Of a DNA stretch of 64,000 nt, positions 37,261-47,807 are shown one piece after another (positions within the stretch are counted from its first letter, which is position 1; each line of letters opens with the position of its first letter). The position numbers were made by a program, and so were the translations under genes. The notes beneath the pieces are model-generated. The model made no database searches. It was not told where the DNA came from and worked only from the letters and a program-made list of their open reading frames with translations. The DNA lies in contig NZ_FNPJ01000008.1 in NCBI RefSeq assembly GCF_900107265.1, positions 1 through 64,000 of the forward strand, in the 5' to 3' direction. Source of the DNA: Nitrosomonas sp. Nm33 (GTDB lineage: Bacteria; Pseudomonadota; Gammaproteobacteria; Burkholderiales; Nitrosomonadaceae).

Positions 37261-37710
37261 ATGCGAAATTTTATTTTTCTGACTTTATTACTTTTATTTG
37301 CTGTGCCTGTAAACAGTCAGATTTACAAATGGGTAGATAGAAATGGAAAAGTACAATACTCCGATCAACCACCTCCACTGGGGGTTAGCAAAAATGAAAA
37401 AATGCTGGATATTCAGTCCTCGCCACAGCCTGTCAATGAAGGTGAAAGTATCACAAAAGATTTAATGGAAAAAAAGCAAGAATTTAAAGAAAGGCGCGCT
37501 GCACGTGAGGAAGCAAGAAACAAACAACTGGCTGAAGCGGAAATGAGAAAAGAGAATTGCCTTAGAGCACAAAGCAATCTGGACCTGCTTAAAAATTCAG
37601 AACGCTTGTCAGTTGCGGATGGGAATGGAGGTGTAATTGATGCGGACGACCAGCTTCGCCAGAGTTATATGAATGAAGCATTAAAAAATATTGCGACTTA
37701 TTGTCAGTAG
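37261..37710 (+). CDS. Exported DUF4124 domain-containing protein
   Basis: 149 residues. Signal peptide about 1-20 (FLTLLLLFAVPVNSQ). The DUF4124 domain follows at once: IYKWVDRNGKVQYSDQPPPL. A Lys/Glu-rich helical region (about 70-115) leads to RLSVADGNGGVIDADDQLRQ near the C-terminus. Such proteins are common in betaproteobacteria with unknown function. AGGAGAAAAG lies before the ATG. The next gene, proA, starts 148 bases later. Confidence 0.82.
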   Translation: MRNFIFLTLLLLFAVPVNSQIYKWVDRNGKVQYSDQPPPLGVSKNEKMLDIQSSPQPVNEGESITKDLMEKKQEFKERRAAREEARNKQLAEAEMRKENCLRAQSNLDLLKNSERLSVADGNGGVIDADDQLRQSYMNEALKNIATYCQ

Positions 37711-37858
37711 AAAATGTCAGTAATATAGGGTTAATTAGTTTGATTAGATCCATCGCTATCCAAAAAAGCATGTGACGTATGAAGACGCCATGTAAAATAA
37801 TAGGCTAGTTTTATAGGTTGGCGGAATTTCAGAATACTGCTCACTTTGGAGTTACTGG

Positions 37859-39124
37859 ATGGATATCACAAATATTAAAGTTTACATGCAAGCAGTTGGA
37901 CAGAATGCCCGAACCGCTTCGCGTTTAATAGCAAAGGCGGATACAGCAAGCAAAAATCGGGCACTTATTGCGATGGCCGAAGCAATTAGGCGCGATGAGA
38001 AAAATTTGTTAGAGGCAAATACACGCGATCTCGAAAATGCTAAAGCCAAAGGATTAGGCTCAGCCATGGTCGACCGTTTGGCGCTTTCTTCCAGGAGTAT
38101 TGCGAGTATGGCAGATGGTTTGCTGCAAATTGCGGCTTTGCCTGACCCCATTGGCGAGATGAGTGATTTGAATTATCGTCCTTCCGGTATTCAAGTAGGC
38201 AAAATGCGCGTGCCGCTGGGAGTGATCGGCATCATTTATGAAGCACGACCGAATGTGACGGCGGATGCGGCGGGTTTATGCTTGAAAGCAGGTAATGCCG
38301 CGATCTTGCGCGGAGGATCGGAAGCGATGCACAGCAATCAAGCCATTGCCGCATGTGTGAAAGAAGGACTAAGGGCAGCAGGCCTACCAGAAGCAGCCGT
38401 GCAAGTGATTGAAACCAGCGATCGTGCGGCAGTCGGTGAACTTATTACCATGAAAGAATTTGTCGACATTATTGTGCCACGCGGAGGGAAAGGGTTAATC
38501 GAGCGCATTTCCAATGAGGCATGCATCCCTGTGATCAAGCATCTGGATGGGATTTGCCATGTTTATATCGACGATCAAGCTGATCTGGAAAAGGCAATCC
38601 GTATTGCTGACAATGCCAAGACACAGCGTTATGGCACCTGTAATACTATGGAAACTTTGCTGGTGCATGAAGGGATTGTAAAACAAATTCTGCCTCCTCT
38701 TTGCAAAATTTACCTGGATAAAGGTGTCGAGCTACGAGGTAACGAGGCAGCTTGTGCCATCATTCCGCAAATGAAACTGGCCACAGAAGAAGACTGGCGT
38801 ACTGAGTATCTAGCGCCTATTCTCAATATCGGCGTTGTGAGTGGTCTGGATCAGGCAATCGAACATATCACTACCTATGGTTCTCAGCATACCGATGCAA
38901 TCGTGACAGAGAACTATAGCCATGCGCGCCGTTTCCTGCGCGAAGTGGATTCGAGTTCAGTTATGGTCAATGCCTCTACGCGTTTTGCCGATGGCTTTGA
39001 ATATGGGTTGGGTGCAGAAATTGGCATTTCCACCGATAAAATTCATGTACGTGGTCCGGTAGGATTGGAAGGGCTCACGAGTCAGAAATTTGTCGTGTTA
39101 GGCGATGGCCAGATACGGCAGTAA
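37859..39124 (+). CDS. proA: Gamma-glutamyl phosphate reductase
   Basis: 421 residues, the normal length. It reduces gamma-glutamyl phosphate to glutamate semialdehyde with NADPH in proline synthesis. Signatures: [41 protein letters not shown] at about 118-155 (only parts quoted: [18 protein letters not shown]), [13 protein letters not shown], the catalytic Cys in [14 protein letters not shown] (about residue 260), and [29 protein letters not shown] near the end. proB is not adjacent. Confidence 0.96.
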   Translation: MDITNIKVYMQAVGQNARTASRLIAKADTASKNRALIAMAEAIRRDEKNLLEANTRDLENAKAKGLGSAMVDRLALSSRSIASMADGLLQIAALPDPIGEMSDLNYRPSGIQVGKMRVPLGVIGIIYEARPNVTADAAGLCLKAGNAAILRGGSEAMHSNQAIAACVKEGLRAAGLPEAAVQVIETSDRAAVGELITMKEFVDIIVPRGGKGLIERISNEACIPVIKHLDGICHVYIDDQADLEKAIRIADNAKTQRYGTCNTMETLLVHEGIVKQILPPLCKIYLDKGVELRGNEAACAIIPQMKLATEEDWRTEYLAPILNIGVVSGLDQAIEHITTYGSQHTDAIVTENYSHARRFLREVDSSSVMVNASTRFADGFEYGLGAEIGISTDKIHVRGPVGLEGLTSQKFVVLGDGQIRQ

Positions 39125-39175
39125 TGGATTGATTGATCACTCTAAAATCTTCTCAATTTAAAAATAACAAGAAGT

Positions 39176-40924
39176 ATGGCAAATCTAATTAAAGTGGAAG
39201 TTCCCGATATTGGCGATTTCAAAGATGTTTCCGTCATTGAAGTGCTGGTTAAACCAGGTGATAAGATTGAAAAAGAAACTTCATTGATTACCCTGGAGAC
39301 GGAGAAGGCATCGATGGAAGTGCCTTCCCCTGAAGCAGGGATTGTCAGGGAAATGCACGTCAAGATTGGAGATAAAGTATCGCAGGGATCGCTGATTGTC
39401 ACGGTAGAAGCTATCGCTCCTGCTCCCGAAGAGGCAGCGATGCAAGCCGGTGCTATTGGGACTGCGATACCGACACCTGCTTCGACTGAGGCTCAGCCAG
39501 CAACGACCACGCGTGGGGCCGTACATGCCGAAGTGGTTGTGCTGGGGGCAGGACCTGGTGGTTACACGGCAGCATTTCGTGCCGCTGATCTGGGTAAGCA
39601 AGTCGTGTTGGTAGAACGTTATCCAACACTGGGTGGAGTATGTCTCAATGTTGGTTGTATTCCTTCTAAAGCGCTGCTTCACGTCGCAAAAATAATTACT
39701 GAGACTCAAGAAATCGAGCAGAACGGTGTCGTTTTTGGCAAACCGAAGATTGCTATCGATGAGCTGCGAACCTGGAAGGAATCGGCTGTGGGCAAACTGA
39801 CTAAAGGGTTGGTAGCACTCGCCAAACAGCGCAAGGTAGAAATTCTCCAGGGCACCGGTAAGTTTGTTTCTCCTCACATGATGGAAGTGGATACCGCAGA
39901 CGGTATCAAAACGGTTTCATTCGATCATTGCATTATCGCTGCGGGTTCCACTGCCGCGCGTATTCCGGGCTTTCCTTACGATGATGCTCGCATGATGGAT
40001 TCTACCGATGCATTGAAATTGCCCGATATTCCAAAAAGGATGCTGGTTATCGGCGGGGGCATTATCGGCCTAGAAATGGCGACAGTATATGATGCGCTTG
40101 GCAGTCAAATAAGCATAGTTGAGCAGATGGATCAACTCATTCCAGGAGCTGATAATGATCTAGTTAAACCGCTTTACAAGCATTTAACGAAACGCTATGA
40201 GGCGATCTATCTCAACACCAAGGTTAGTAAAATCGAAACTGAGAAAAAAGGGCTGAGGGTGTTTTTTGAGGGCGATCAAGCAGCTGAGCCGCAATTATAT
40301 GATCGTATTCTGGTTGCAGTCGGGCGTCGTCCCAATGGGAAAATGATTGGTGCAGAAAATGCGCATGTGCAGGTAAACGAGCGTGGCTTCATTCCAGTGG
40401 ATACGCAAATGCGAACCAATATCCCGCATATCTTTGCAATTGGTGATATTGCAGGTGAGCCTATGTTGGCACATAAAGCAACATATGAAGGCAAACTTGC
40501 TGCCGAGGTGATTGCTGGGCATAAAGTAGCCTTTGATGCACGTACTATTCCTTCAGTTGCTTATACCGATCCAGAAATTGCTTGGATGGGCTTGACTGAA
40601 ACTGAAGCCAAGAAGCAAGGAATTGATTATGAAAAAGCAGCGTTTCCCTGGGCAGCCAGTGGGCGCGCGATTGCCATGGGACGTGAAGAAGGCTTCACCA
40701 AGCTATTGCTAGATAAAAATTCTCGTCAAATACTGGGCGCTGGCATTGTAGGTGTACATGCTGGTGAGCTGATCTCAGAAACAGTCCTTGCGCTTGAAAT
40801 GGGCGTCGACGCACAGGATATCAGCTTGACCATTCATCCTCATCCGACTCTGTCTGAAACGATTCTTTTCTCTGCAGAAATAGGAGAGGGTACGATAACT
40901 GACTTATATCTGCCTAAGCGATAG
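39176..40924 (+). CDS. lpdA: Dihydrolipoyl dehydrogenase with N-terminal lipoyl domain
   Basis: 582 residues: a fusion of a lipoyl domain to the E3 flavoprotein. Lys44 in [16 protein letters not shown] is the lipoylation site. An Ala/Pro/Thr-rich hinge covers about 82-118. The FAD site is [21 protein letters not shown], the redox-active disulfide lies in [16 protein letters not shown] (about 153-168), the NAD site is [13 protein letters not shown], and the C-terminal active-site motif is HPHPTLSE. It reoxidises dihydrolipoamide for the pyruvate or 2-oxoglutarate dehydrogenase complex; the lipoyl fusion is the type usually linked to pyruvate dehydrogenase. It may also serve the glycine cleavage system encoded at 47.9-52.4 kb. 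Confidence 0.96.
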   Translation: MANLIKVEVPDIGDFKDVSVIEVLVKPGDKIEKETSLITLETEKASMEVPSPEAGIVREMHVKIGDKVSQGSLIVTVEAIAPAPEEAAMQAGAIGTAIPTPASTEAQPATTTRGAVHAEVVVLGAGPGGYTAAFRAADLGKQVVLVERYPTLGGVCLNVGCIPSKALLHVAKIITETQEIEQNGVVFGKPKIAIDELRTWKESAVGKLTKGLVALAKQRKVEILQGTGKFVSPHMMEVDTADGIKTVSFDHCIIAAGSTAARIPGFPYDDARMMDSTDALKLPDIPKRMLVIGGGIIGLEMATVYDALGSQISIVEQMDQLIPGADNDLVKPLYKHLTKRYEAIYLNTKVSKIETEKKGLRVFFEGDQAAEPQLYDRILVAVGRRPNGKMIGAENAHVQVNERGFIPVDTQMRTNIPHIFAIGDIAGEPMLAHKATYEGKLAAEVIAGHKVAFDARTIPSVAYTDPEIAWMGLTETEAKKQGIDYEKAAFPWAASGRAIAMGREEGFTKLLLDKNSRQILGAGIVGVHAGELISETVLALEMGVDAQDISLTIHPHPTLSETILFSAEIGEGTITDLYLPKR

Positions 40925-40933
40925 TTTCGTTAT

Positions 40934-41887
40934 TTATATTTCATTTGAGTTTGATTTGTTGTTCTTGGGTTCGGGTTGTGCTGATGGACTGTCCCAATAA
41001 GGCTCTCTGCCAATACGTGCTGAAAGAAAATCAATAAATGAGCGAACTTTGGCTGGTAAATAACGATTAGGAAGATAACAAGCATAAACATAGCGTTCTA
41101 CTGGTATATATTCAGACAATACTGCTTGTAAATGACCATTTTGCAGCTCTTTTCCGATGGTAAAGGTGGGTAGGAGGGCAATACCCAGACCACCCAGCAC
41201 TGCTTGAGAAAGTGCATCGTCATCGTTGATACGCAGTGTTCCTGAAACAGGCACTGCAATTTCTCCTTCTGGCCCTTTAAAGCGCCAGTAACCCTGTTCG
41301 CCTGAGAGTGTATAATCAAGGCAGTTATGCTGGACCAAGTCACTCGGCGTTAGCGGTACACCGCGCCTACGAAAGTAATCCGGCGTGGCAACTAATTTCC
41401 GACGTACAGGAGCTAGCTTACGAGCAACCAAATTAAGATTTGGTTCGCCAGTTACACGGATGATCACATCGTATCCTTCTTCTACGATATCCACTGGACG
41501 ATCTGTAATAGTCAAATCAATTCGAATTTCAGGATATCGAGCAAGGAAATCAGCCAGGGCGGGCGCAACGTGAAGTGTACCAAATGCCACTGATGCACAA
41601 ATTCTGAGCATGCCCCGCGGTTCGGCATGTAAGCTGGTAACTACTTGCTCCGCATGTTCAGCTTCCTCCAGGATACGTACTGAGTGTTCTGCAAATGCGC
41701 TACCTACTTCGGTCAAGCTGAGATGGCGTGTACTGCGATTCAGTAATCTTGCACCCAGATCAACTTCAAGTTTAGCGACAGCTTTACTTACCGCCGAGCG
41801 AGAAGTATCCATACGGCGGGCTGCTTCAGCAAAGCTGCCTGCTTCTACAACACGTGCAAAGGTAGCAATAAGATTTAGATCTTGCAT
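40934..41887 (-). CDS. LysR-family transcriptional regulator
   Basis: 317 residues from ATG 41887, preceded by AGGAAA; an upstream TTG would add eight residues. Helix-turn-helix about 1-60: DLNLIATFARVVEAGSFAEAARRMDTSRSAVSKAVAKLE. Effector domain: GMLRICASVAFGTLHVAPAL, LDLTITDRPVDIVEEGYDVIIRV, LGGLGIALLPTF. The DLNLIATF start and the ITDRPVDIVEEGYDVIIRVG block place it in the large group of LysR proteins that resemble DmlR/AaeR. Target genes unknown; it faces the 42232 gene divergently. Convergent with lpdA. Confidence 0.92.
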   Translation of the reverse strand: MQDLNLIATFARVVEAGSFAEAARRMDTSRSAVSKAVAKLEVDLGARLLNRSTRHLSLTEVGSAFAEHSVRILEEAEHAEQVVTSLHAEPRGMLRICASVAFGTLHVAPALADFLARYPEIRIDLTITDRPVDIVEEGYDVIIRVTGEPNLNLVARKLAPVRRKLVATPDYFRRRGVPLTPSDLVQHNCLDYTLSGEQGYWRFKGPEGEIAVPVSGTLRINDDDALSQAVLGGLGIALLPTFTIGKELQNGHLQAVLSEYIPVERYVYACYLPNRYLPAKVRSFIDFLSARIGREPYWDSPSAQPEPKNNKSNSNEI

Positions 41888-42231
41888 AAATAAATTTCCT
41901 AATATAGCCAAAATTAAAATTATAAATTATTTTATTGTATCAAAATTATATACAATATATTTCATTCTGGCCTACTTATTTTCTCACTGCTTTATCAATA
42001 ATATTTACCCATGAAAAGAGAATATCATTTAGATCATAATAATTTCATTTGTTTCTAGTGGAATATAAGGTGATATTCACTGGTGCATATGATATGCCTG
42101 TTAATAAAGATGAGGAGGTAATATTTTTATCGCTATAAAGCGGAACATATTACTGTAGAAAGATAAGCACGTATTGCTAATGAGTAATTGTTCTAGGTAG
42201 AGAGTAAATAAAATTTGAAGGTATAAGTAAG
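41888..42231. other. Divergent promoter region
   Basis: 344 AT-rich bases between the LysR gene and the gene at 42232. It presumably contains both promoters; I see no clear palindromic LysR site with certainty. Confidence 0.4.
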
Positions 42232-42624
42232 ATGAAAATTAAATTATTTAATCTCGCAATTGTGCTACCTCGGATACTTCTGATCGGCATACTGGCTTTT
42301 ATTATTTCTCTTAGCTTGACAGCAGTTGCCATAGCAGCAGGGAAAACAGGGAATACATATAACATTACCGAAGTTGCCAGAGCCGAAGTAGAAGATGAGA
42401 ACTGTGGTTATTTGGGAAAAGTTTGGGGAAGCTCGGATTGGGGTAAATCATCCAAGAATGCAAGGAAGCACAAGGCGGAAGATAAGGCTTTGAGAATGGC
42501 TGCTGAACTTAATGCTACCCATCTCGTATGGCGAGAAAATTCAGTAGAATCTGATTCTTATCCACATGCTTCTGGCGATGCTTATCGCTGTGCAAGACCA
42601 GGAAATATCGCTAAACAATACTGA
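42232..42624 (+). CDS. Small exported protein of unknown function
   Basis: 130 residues. A long hydrophobic N-terminus (about 8-36, LPRILLIGILAFIISLSLTA) ends in AIA-AG and looks like a signal peptide. The mature part reads ITEVARAEVEDENCGYLGKVWGSSDWGKSS, an Lys/Ala-rich helix (NARKHKAEDKALRMAAELNATHLVW), then GDAYRCARP. The Cys-GYLGKV, AxxLxATHLVW and G-x-AYRC pattern is reminiscent of DUF4156-like exported proteins, where the two Cys may pair. Family assignment is tentative. Confidence 0.55.
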   Translation: MKIKLFNLAIVLPRILLIGILAFIISLSLTAVAIAAGKTGNTYNITEVARAEVEDENCGYLGKVWGSSDWGKSSKNARKHKAEDKALRMAAELNATHLVWRENSVESDSYPHASGDAYRCARPGNIAKQY

Positions 42625-42711
42625 GAAGGAAATAGATTAATAATAATAAAATCTAGTTCTAACTGGGGCGTGACTAAATGGCTTATTTAGCTTGGGTCGC
42701 GCCATTTTATT

Positions 42712-43257
42712 TTATCTGGTAAGCTCTGATTGTTTACTTTGCTTCAAGTCGGCTATTTGTTCCATCAGGGTTTTTTTCTCAGTTTCTAGCTCTTGGTATT
42801 GTGTACGGAGTCGATCTAGATCCGAGGTGTATTGTCGTATCCTCTTCTGACGTTCTTGCTTTTTTCTGACCATTTCTTCGTAACTCGGTGGAGAGCCGCC
42901 TATCGTTACTTCAGGCAAAAACTCACTCATTTTAGCTGTTCCAAGTTCAGGAAATGTCCCCGTTGGAGGATATGTTCCCATTGGAGGAATGGTAGCAACT
43001 TCTTCTTGCTGTTGTAATTCATGACGACGAAGCTCTTGTGTCATCTGGAATTGCTGATAGACATTTTGTTGATTCTGGTGTATTTGTAACAACTCGCTTT
43101 CTAGCTGACGAATTTGCTCGTCAATAGCGGACTCTGCTTGTGCTGAAAATGAAATCAGCAACAAGCAAAGAAGGACAGCAAACTTTGCGCTCCACTCATA
43201 ACCAATACCGATAAATCGCAATGCTCTGTTAGTAGTATTGAATAGCAAGTATTTCAT
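42712..43257 (-). CDS. Exported coiled-coil protein of unknown function
   Basis: 181 residues from ATG 43257, which overlaps the fur stop as ATGA, so it is translationally coupled to fur. The N-terminus has a long signal-like region with a hydrophobic core ([16 protein letters not shown]), cleavable after AQA. The mature protein has two helical, Gln-rich segments (about 45-80, [20 protein letters not shown] and about 130-178, [20 protein letters not shown]) separated by a Pro/Gly linker with repeats ([18 protein letters not shown]). Probably a periplasmic structural or scaffolding protein. No family recognised. Confidence 0.65.
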   Translation of the reverse strand: MKYLLFNTTNRALRFIGIGYEWSAKFAVLLCLLLISFSAQAESAIDEQIRQLESELLQIHQNQQNVYQQFQMTQELRRHELQQQEEVATIPPMGTYPPTGTFPELGTAKMSEFLPEVTIGGSPPSYEEMVRKKQERQKRIRQYTSDLDRLRTQYQELETEKKTLMEQIADLKQSKQSELTR

Positions 43258-43697
43258 AATTTTCGATAAGGACAATCTTGTTTAGTACAATCAGCATAGA
43301 GGGATAGTGAATGCTCCTGCAGACTGAATCCACGTTCTTTGGCAATTTTGATTTGACGTTTCTCGATTTCCGCATCATAGAATTCTTCTACACGACCGCA
43401 TTGTAAACAAACTAAATGGTCATGATGCGACTCACTACTTAGCTCAAACACAGCTTTGCCACTTTCAAAATGATGGCGTTCAAGTAAACCAGCTTGCTCA
43501 AACTGCGTTAATACACGGTAGACTGTTGCAAGACCAATATCTTCGCCTTCATTGAGTAATTCCTTATAAACATCTTCTGCTGATAAGTGACGAACCGGGC
43601 TATTCTCAAATAGATTGAGTATCTTTAGACGGGGTAGGGTCGTTTTTAAGCCAATTGTTTTGAGGTCAATGCCTTTGAGATCTTCGTATTTGCTCAT
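43254..43697 (-). CDS. fur: Ferric uptake regulator
   Basis: 147 residues. Winged-helix N-terminus: [57 protein letters not shown]. Metal-binding region: [39 protein letters not shown], with the CxxC pair, and a second Cys pair near the C-terminus ([13 protein letters not shown]). Fur uses Fe(II) to repress iron-uptake genes. It is divergent from bamE, the standard arrangement in betaproteobacteria, and overlaps the gene behind it by four bases. Confidence 0.96.
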   Translation of the reverse strand: MSKYEDLKGIDLKTIGLKTTLPRLKILNLFENSPVRHLSAEDVYKELLNEGEDIGLATVYRVLTQFEQAGLLERHHFESGKAVFELSSESHHDHLVCLQCGRVEEFYDAEIEKRQIKIAKERGFSLQEHSLSLYADCTKQDCPYRKL

Positions 43698-43770
43698 GGT
43701 TTAATCAGTCCATAAATTATTTGCTGTATCATATAGCGCTTAGTTCGCTTTGAAAACACTTGCACTTAGT

Positions 43771-44199
43771 ATGCATCTAAAAATACTATTATTATTTGTT
43801 GCTTCTTTATTGTTTAGTTGTACTTATATCCCAACTCTTCCCTATAAAATCGATATCCAACAGGGTAATGTAGTTACTCAAGAAATGGTAGAGAAATTAA
43901 AACAGGGTATGACCCGATCGCAAGTGCGTTTTGTTTTGGGTACGCCACTTATTACCGATGTGTTCCATAACAACCGCTGGGATTATTTTTATTATTTTGC
44001 ACCACGCGGAGCATTATCTGAGAAGCGAAAGCTCACTGTAATTTTTGATGGCGATCGGCTTTCTCATATCGAAGGAGATTTCTCACTTTCCACCTCTTCA
44101 GATAATTTGTTGTCAGCTCCACTTCCTATAAAAGAAGAAGAGCGCCCGCAATACTTGAAAGAGGATCAGGATGAAAGTAATAAGGATCCCAATGATTAA
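43771..44199 (+). CDS. bamE: Outer membrane assembly factor BamE (SmpA/OmlA lipoprotein)
   Basis: 142 residues from ATG 43771; a TTG at 43750 is less likely because it would lengthen the signal peptide. Lipobox LLFSC at about residues 13-17. The conserved core is there: IDIQQGNVVTQEMVEKLKQGMTRSQVRFVLGTPLI, DVFHNNRWDYFYYF and LTVIFDGDRLSHIEGD. BamE is the small lipoprotein of the BAM complex that inserts beta-barrel proteins into the outer membrane. The C-terminal 35 residues are acidic and variable. dapB follows downstream. Confidence 0.93.
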   Translation: MHLKILLLFVASLLFSCTYIPTLPYKIDIQQGNVVTQEMVEKLKQGMTRSQVRFVLGTPLITDVFHNNRWDYFYYFAPRGALSEKRKLTVIFDGDRLSHIEGDFSLSTSSDNLLSAPLPIKEEERPQYLKEDQDESNKDPND

Positions 44200-44332
44200 T
44201 TTATCAAAATATTATATTCGTTAGTGGTGAAAATTATTAACCATATTGTTTGATTTGCAGATACCCAGTCAGTTCAACTCCAGAAAGGGTAGAATGGAAT
44301 TAAAATAATTAGACAGTTTTTCTATAGATAAA

Positions 44333-45139
44333 ATGACAATTCTGAATATTGCTGTAGCCGGAAGTACCGGACGCATGGGAAGAGTGCTCCTGGAAATGAT
44401 TGCCGAGTCATCAGATATGCGATTATTTGCTGCATTAGAACAAAAAGATAGTCCATTTCTGATGAAGGATGCGGGTGAGCTGATAGGAGCGCCTTGTGGT
44501 ATTCCGATTAGGAGTGACTTTGCGTCAACGCTACCTGGGAGTGATGTATTGATAGACTTTACCCGGCCAACTGGCACACTTGCCCATCTTGCCATCTGTC
44601 GTAATGCCGGCATAAAAATGGTTATTGGCACGACTGGGTTTTCGTCAGCCGAGAAAGAGGTACTCAAGGCGGCCTCGGAGGATATTGCCATCGTATTCGC
44701 GCCTAATATGAGTGTGGGCGTAAATGTCATGTTCAAACTACTGGAAGTTGTTGCAAGCACGCTACTCAATGAATACGATATAGAGATTGTAGAAGCGCAT
44801 CATCGGCACAAAGTAGATGCGCCGTCTGGTACAGCATTGCGTATGGGTGAAATTATTGCGCAAACATTGAACAGAGATCTGACGAAAGTTGCTGTTTATG
44901 GGCGTGAAGGGGTTACCGGAGAGCGTTCTTCTGAAACGATTGGTTTTGCTACTATTCGTGGTGGCGATATTGTAGGTGACCATACTGCTATTTTTGCAGG
45001 TACGGGTGAACGTATAGAGATAGCTCACAAGGCCGGCAGTCGCAAAACGTTTGCTGTCGGAGCATTACGCGCTGCCCGATTTCTTGCTACACAACGTAGT
45101 GGTTTGTTTGATATGCAAGATGTGCTAGGTTTGCGGTAA
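44333..45139 (+). CDS. dapB: 4-hydroxy-tetrahydrodipicolinate reductase
   Basis: 268 residues. NAD(P) site IAVAGSTGRMGRVLLEMI, then DVLIDFTRPTGTLAHLAIC, GTTGFSSAEKEVL, FAPNMSVGVNVMFKLLE, and the catalytic IVEAHHRHKVDAPSGTALRMGE. It reduces the DapA product on the way to diaminopimelate and lysine. Gene order fur/bamE/dapB is common in betaproteobacteria, which supports both this and the neighbour calls. Confidence 0.97.
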   Translation: MTILNIAVAGSTGRMGRVLLEMIAESSDMRLFAALEQKDSPFLMKDAGELIGAPCGIPIRSDFASTLPGSDVLIDFTRPTGTLAHLAICRNAGIKMVIGTTGFSSAEKEVLKAASEDIAIVFAPNMSVGVNVMFKLLEVVASTLLNEYDIEIVEAHHRHKVDAPSGTALRMGEIIAQTLNRDLTKVAVYGREGVTGERSSETIGFATIRGGDIVGDHTAIFAGTGERIEIAHKAGSRKTFAVGALRAARFLATQRSGLFDMQDVLGLR

Positions 45140-45171
45140 AGAAAATCAAATCTTAATTATCCGATCTCATT

Positions 45172-45975
45172 ATGGCGACTTACGCTATCGGCGATGTGCA
45201 AGGTTGTTATGAGGAATTTCAACAGCTTGTTGAATTAATTGGATTTAACGCTACAAGAGATAAATTGTGGTTAGCGGGTGATCTCGTCAATCGTGGGCCA
45301 AATTCACTCATTTTATTGCGTTCTATCATAAAACTGGGTAACGCAGTCATTCCGGTATTGGGTAATCATGATTTACATCTGCTTCTGGTTGCAGAAGGCC
45401 TAAGCAAACAGCATTCAGGTGATACTCTGCAGGATATTCTGGATGCGCCTGATCGTAATGATTTGCTAAACTGGCTGCGCCATCAAAAATTGCTTTATGT
45501 TGAGGATGAATATGCTTTAGTCCATGCTGGTCTACTACCATCCTGGGATATCTCTCAAGCAGCGGAGCTTGCACATGAAGTAGAAACCGCACTATGCAAA
45601 GAAAATTATCATGAATTTTTCTTACATATGTATGGCAATAAACCAAATTTCTGGTATCACGGTTTGGCTGGTTATGAACGCTTGCGCGTCATCATTAATG
45701 CGATGACTCGCCTGCGCGTCTGTACATCAGATGGTAGGATGGATTTCTCATATAAAGGCCCGCTTCAGTCCATTCCCCATGGTTACTTACCCTGGTTTGA
45801 GGTGCCTAATCGTGCCAGTAAATCAACTACCATCATTTTTGGCCACTGGTCTGCGCTTGGCCTACAGATTAGGGAAAATTTGATAGCGTTGGATACAGGT
45901 TGTTTTTGGGGAGGGAAGCTTACTGCTATTCGCCTGGAAGACCGGAGAGTTTTTCAGGTGCCTTGTGCACAATAG
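45172..45975 (+). CDS. apaH: Symmetrical bis(5-nucleosyl)-tetraphosphatase
   Basis: 267 residues. The metallophosphoesterase signature appears in order: YAIGDVQGCYEEFQQLV, LWLAGDLVNRGPNSL, VIPVLGNHDLHLL, LVHAGLLPSWD and IIFGHWSALGL. It cleaves Ap4A into two ADP. The start follows dapB by 32 bases. Its 3-prime end overlaps the convergent plsC-like gene by 50 bases. Confidence 0.95.
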   Translation: MATYAIGDVQGCYEEFQQLVELIGFNATRDKLWLAGDLVNRGPNSLILLRSIIKLGNAVIPVLGNHDLHLLLVAEGLSKQHSGDTLQDILDAPDRNDLLNWLRHQKLLYVEDEYALVHAGLLPSWDISQAAELAHEVETALCKENYHEFFLHMYGNKPNFWYHGLAGYERLRVIINAMTRLRVCTSDGRMDFSYKGPLQSIPHGYLPWFEVPNRASKSTTIIFGHWSALGLQIRENLIALDTGCFWGGKLTAIRLEDRRVFQVPCAQ

Positions 45976-46723
45976 GTAGTTGCAGCGTTTCAGCAATAGC
46001 ATGTTCTGATAAGCGCGTTAATTCTCGCCGATTCTTGCCGTTGCAGCTAATCGGATCCAGAAAATATACTTCAGCTTTAATGGTGGGTTGCTTCAGTATG
46101 AGTCTCAGGGACTCTACAATAGTCAAGTCAACATAGGTTACGCTTGCAGTACGCGCTCCTGCCATATCGCGATATCTGATCGCCATTGGGTAAAGTATTG
46201 CTTGTACGGTTACTGCAGCTTGGAGCAGAGAGGCATGAAAGTGCAGAAGAACTGTTCCATCGCTGGTTCTACCTTCTGGAAAGATTGCAACACCATCCCC
46301 GGCAACAAGTGCTTCGCCGATATGTTGGTTAACGCGCATCGTATCATTACGTTTCTCGCGTTCAATAAAAATCGTACCCGCTCTACGACATAAGATATTA
46401 AGCAGTGGCCAGCTAAGAATCTCAGTTTTAGCTACAAACCTGACAGGATACAGCGCTAAAATAATAACAATATCCAGCCAAGAGATATGATTGGCAATTA
46501 ATATGACGCGCTGCTCATCTTCAGGAGGCAAGGAACCACTGCAGCTTAATCGGATATTCAGAATTTCAAGCAGATTTCTCGCCCATTTTTGCACCATATA
46601 TTTCTGTCTAGGTCGACTAAAATAGGGATAAGGAATCGACTGGAGCAAGCCAGAAAAGATATGCAGCAATAACCTGCTAAGCCGGATGATCTGAATTATT
46701 TTAGAAGTTTGGGTGCTATTCAT
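45926..46723 (-). CDS. plsC: 1-acyl-sn-glycerol-3-phosphate acyltransferase-like protein
   Basis: 265 residues. The acyltransferase boxes are present: box I NHISWLD (His79, Asp84), then GTIFIEREKRNDT, and box III VAIFPEGRTSDGTVLLHF. An N-terminal hydrophobic segment (about 13-32) suggests inner-membrane association. It transfers a second fatty acid to lysophosphatidic acid in phospholipid synthesis, or acylates a related lysolipid. The gene tail overlaps apaH on the other strand by 50 bases. Confidence 0.88.
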   Translation of the reverse strand: MNSTQTSKIIQIIRLSRLLLHIFSGLLQSIPYPYFSRPRQKYMVQKWARNLLEILNIRLSCSGSLPPEDEQRVILIANHISWLDIVIILALYPVRFVAKTEILSWPLLNILCRRAGTIFIEREKRNDTMRVNQHIGEALVAGDGVAIFPEGRTSDGTVLLHFHASLLQAAVTVQAILYPMAIRYRDMAGARTASVTYVDLTIVESLRLILKQPTIKAEVYFLDPISCNGKNRRELTRLSEHAIAETLQLPIVHKAPEKLSGLPGE

Positions 46724-46871
46724 GAGATCATAAAATGGCTAATGCACCATGTCGCTCAAACAAAACCTGATCCTTCTTTCGGGATCTGCGACTGGCTTCT
46801 ATTAAACTCATAAAGTAGCTTATTATATTAGGAAGGGAAGAGTAGATTAATATTGATTTTAATTTGAGCTT

Positions 46872-47807
46872 CTAGAAGATTCGATTTCCAAATGCTTCAA
46901 AATAAAGCTGATCGATTTCATCGCGACTGAACCGATGATTTTGACCGCCACGGTGTCCAATTTTGATGGCACCTAACAGTGAAGCGAGCTGACCAGTTGT
47001 TTGCCAATCCATATCATGAGTGATGCCATAGAGTAACCCAGCTCGATACGCATCACCACAACCAGTGGGATCAATAATTGCATCGGGTTTAACACAGGGA
47101 ATTTCAAACTGGCGGCCTTCCGCATAAATTGTAGAGCCCTGCGCGCCTTTAGTAATGATCAGGGCTTTAACTCTATCGGCAAGCTCACTCCAAGTGTATT
47201 TCGTTCGTTTTTGCAGCAATTGGCCTTCATAATCATTGACTGCGATATAGTCAGCTTTATCGACAAAATCAATCAATTCATCACCACTGAACATAGGTAG
47301 CCCCTGGCCAGGATCAAACATAAAGGGAATACCGCATTCTTGAAACTCGCATGCATGAGCAATCATGCCATCGCGACCATCAGGAGCAATGATGCCTAGA
47401 TTGATATCTTCTGCATCTTTTACAGAGTTAAAGTGCGAAAAATTCATAGCCCCAGGATGAAAGGCCGTAATCTGGTTATCATCTAAATCAGTAGTAATAA
47501 ACGCTTGCGCAGTAAATGCATCATTTATTTGACGAATATAGGTATTTGCCAAATTCAATTTTTCCAGTCGATATGCATAAGGCTGGAAATCATTACCTAC
47601 TGTTGCCATCATCATTGGATTTCCACCCAACATGTGTAGATTGTACGCAATATTGGCGGCACACCCCCCGAACTCACGCCGCATATCGGGAACAAGAAAG
47701 GCTACATTTAGCACATGAAGTTTGTCAGGTAGAATATGGTGCTTAAAATAGTCTTGAAACACCATTATGGTGTCATAAGCAATAGAGCCGCATATAAGTG
47801 TATGCAT
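46872..47807 (-). CDS. PfkB-family carbohydrate/nucleoside kinase
   Basis: 311 residues. Ribokinase-fold motifs: LICGSIAYDTIMVF at the start, FGGCAANIAYNLHMLGGNPMMMATVGNDF for substrate binding, ITKGAQGS, and the catalytic anion-hole signature IIDPTGCGDAYRAGLLYGI. The pattern resembles the bacterial adenosine-kinase-like subgroup, but the substrate cannot be fixed by eye. It lies 123 bases after gcvPB in the same direction; whether it is read through from the gcv operon is uncertain. Confidence 0.88.
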   Translation of the reverse strand: MHTLICGSIAYDTIMVFQDYFKHHILPDKLHVLNVAFLVPDMRREFGGCAANIAYNLHMLGGNPMMMATVGNDFQPYAYRLEKLNLANTYIRQINDAFTAQAFITTDLDDNQITAFHPGAMNFSHFNSVKDAEDINLGIIAPDGRDGMIAHACEFQECGIPFMFDPGQGLPMFSGDELIDFVDKADYIAVNDYEGQLLQKRTKYTWSELADRVKALIITKGAQGSTIYAEGRQFEIPCVKPDAIIDPTGCGDAYRAGLLYGITHDMDWQTTGQLASLLGAIKIGHRGGQNHRFSRDEIDQLYFEAFGNRIF

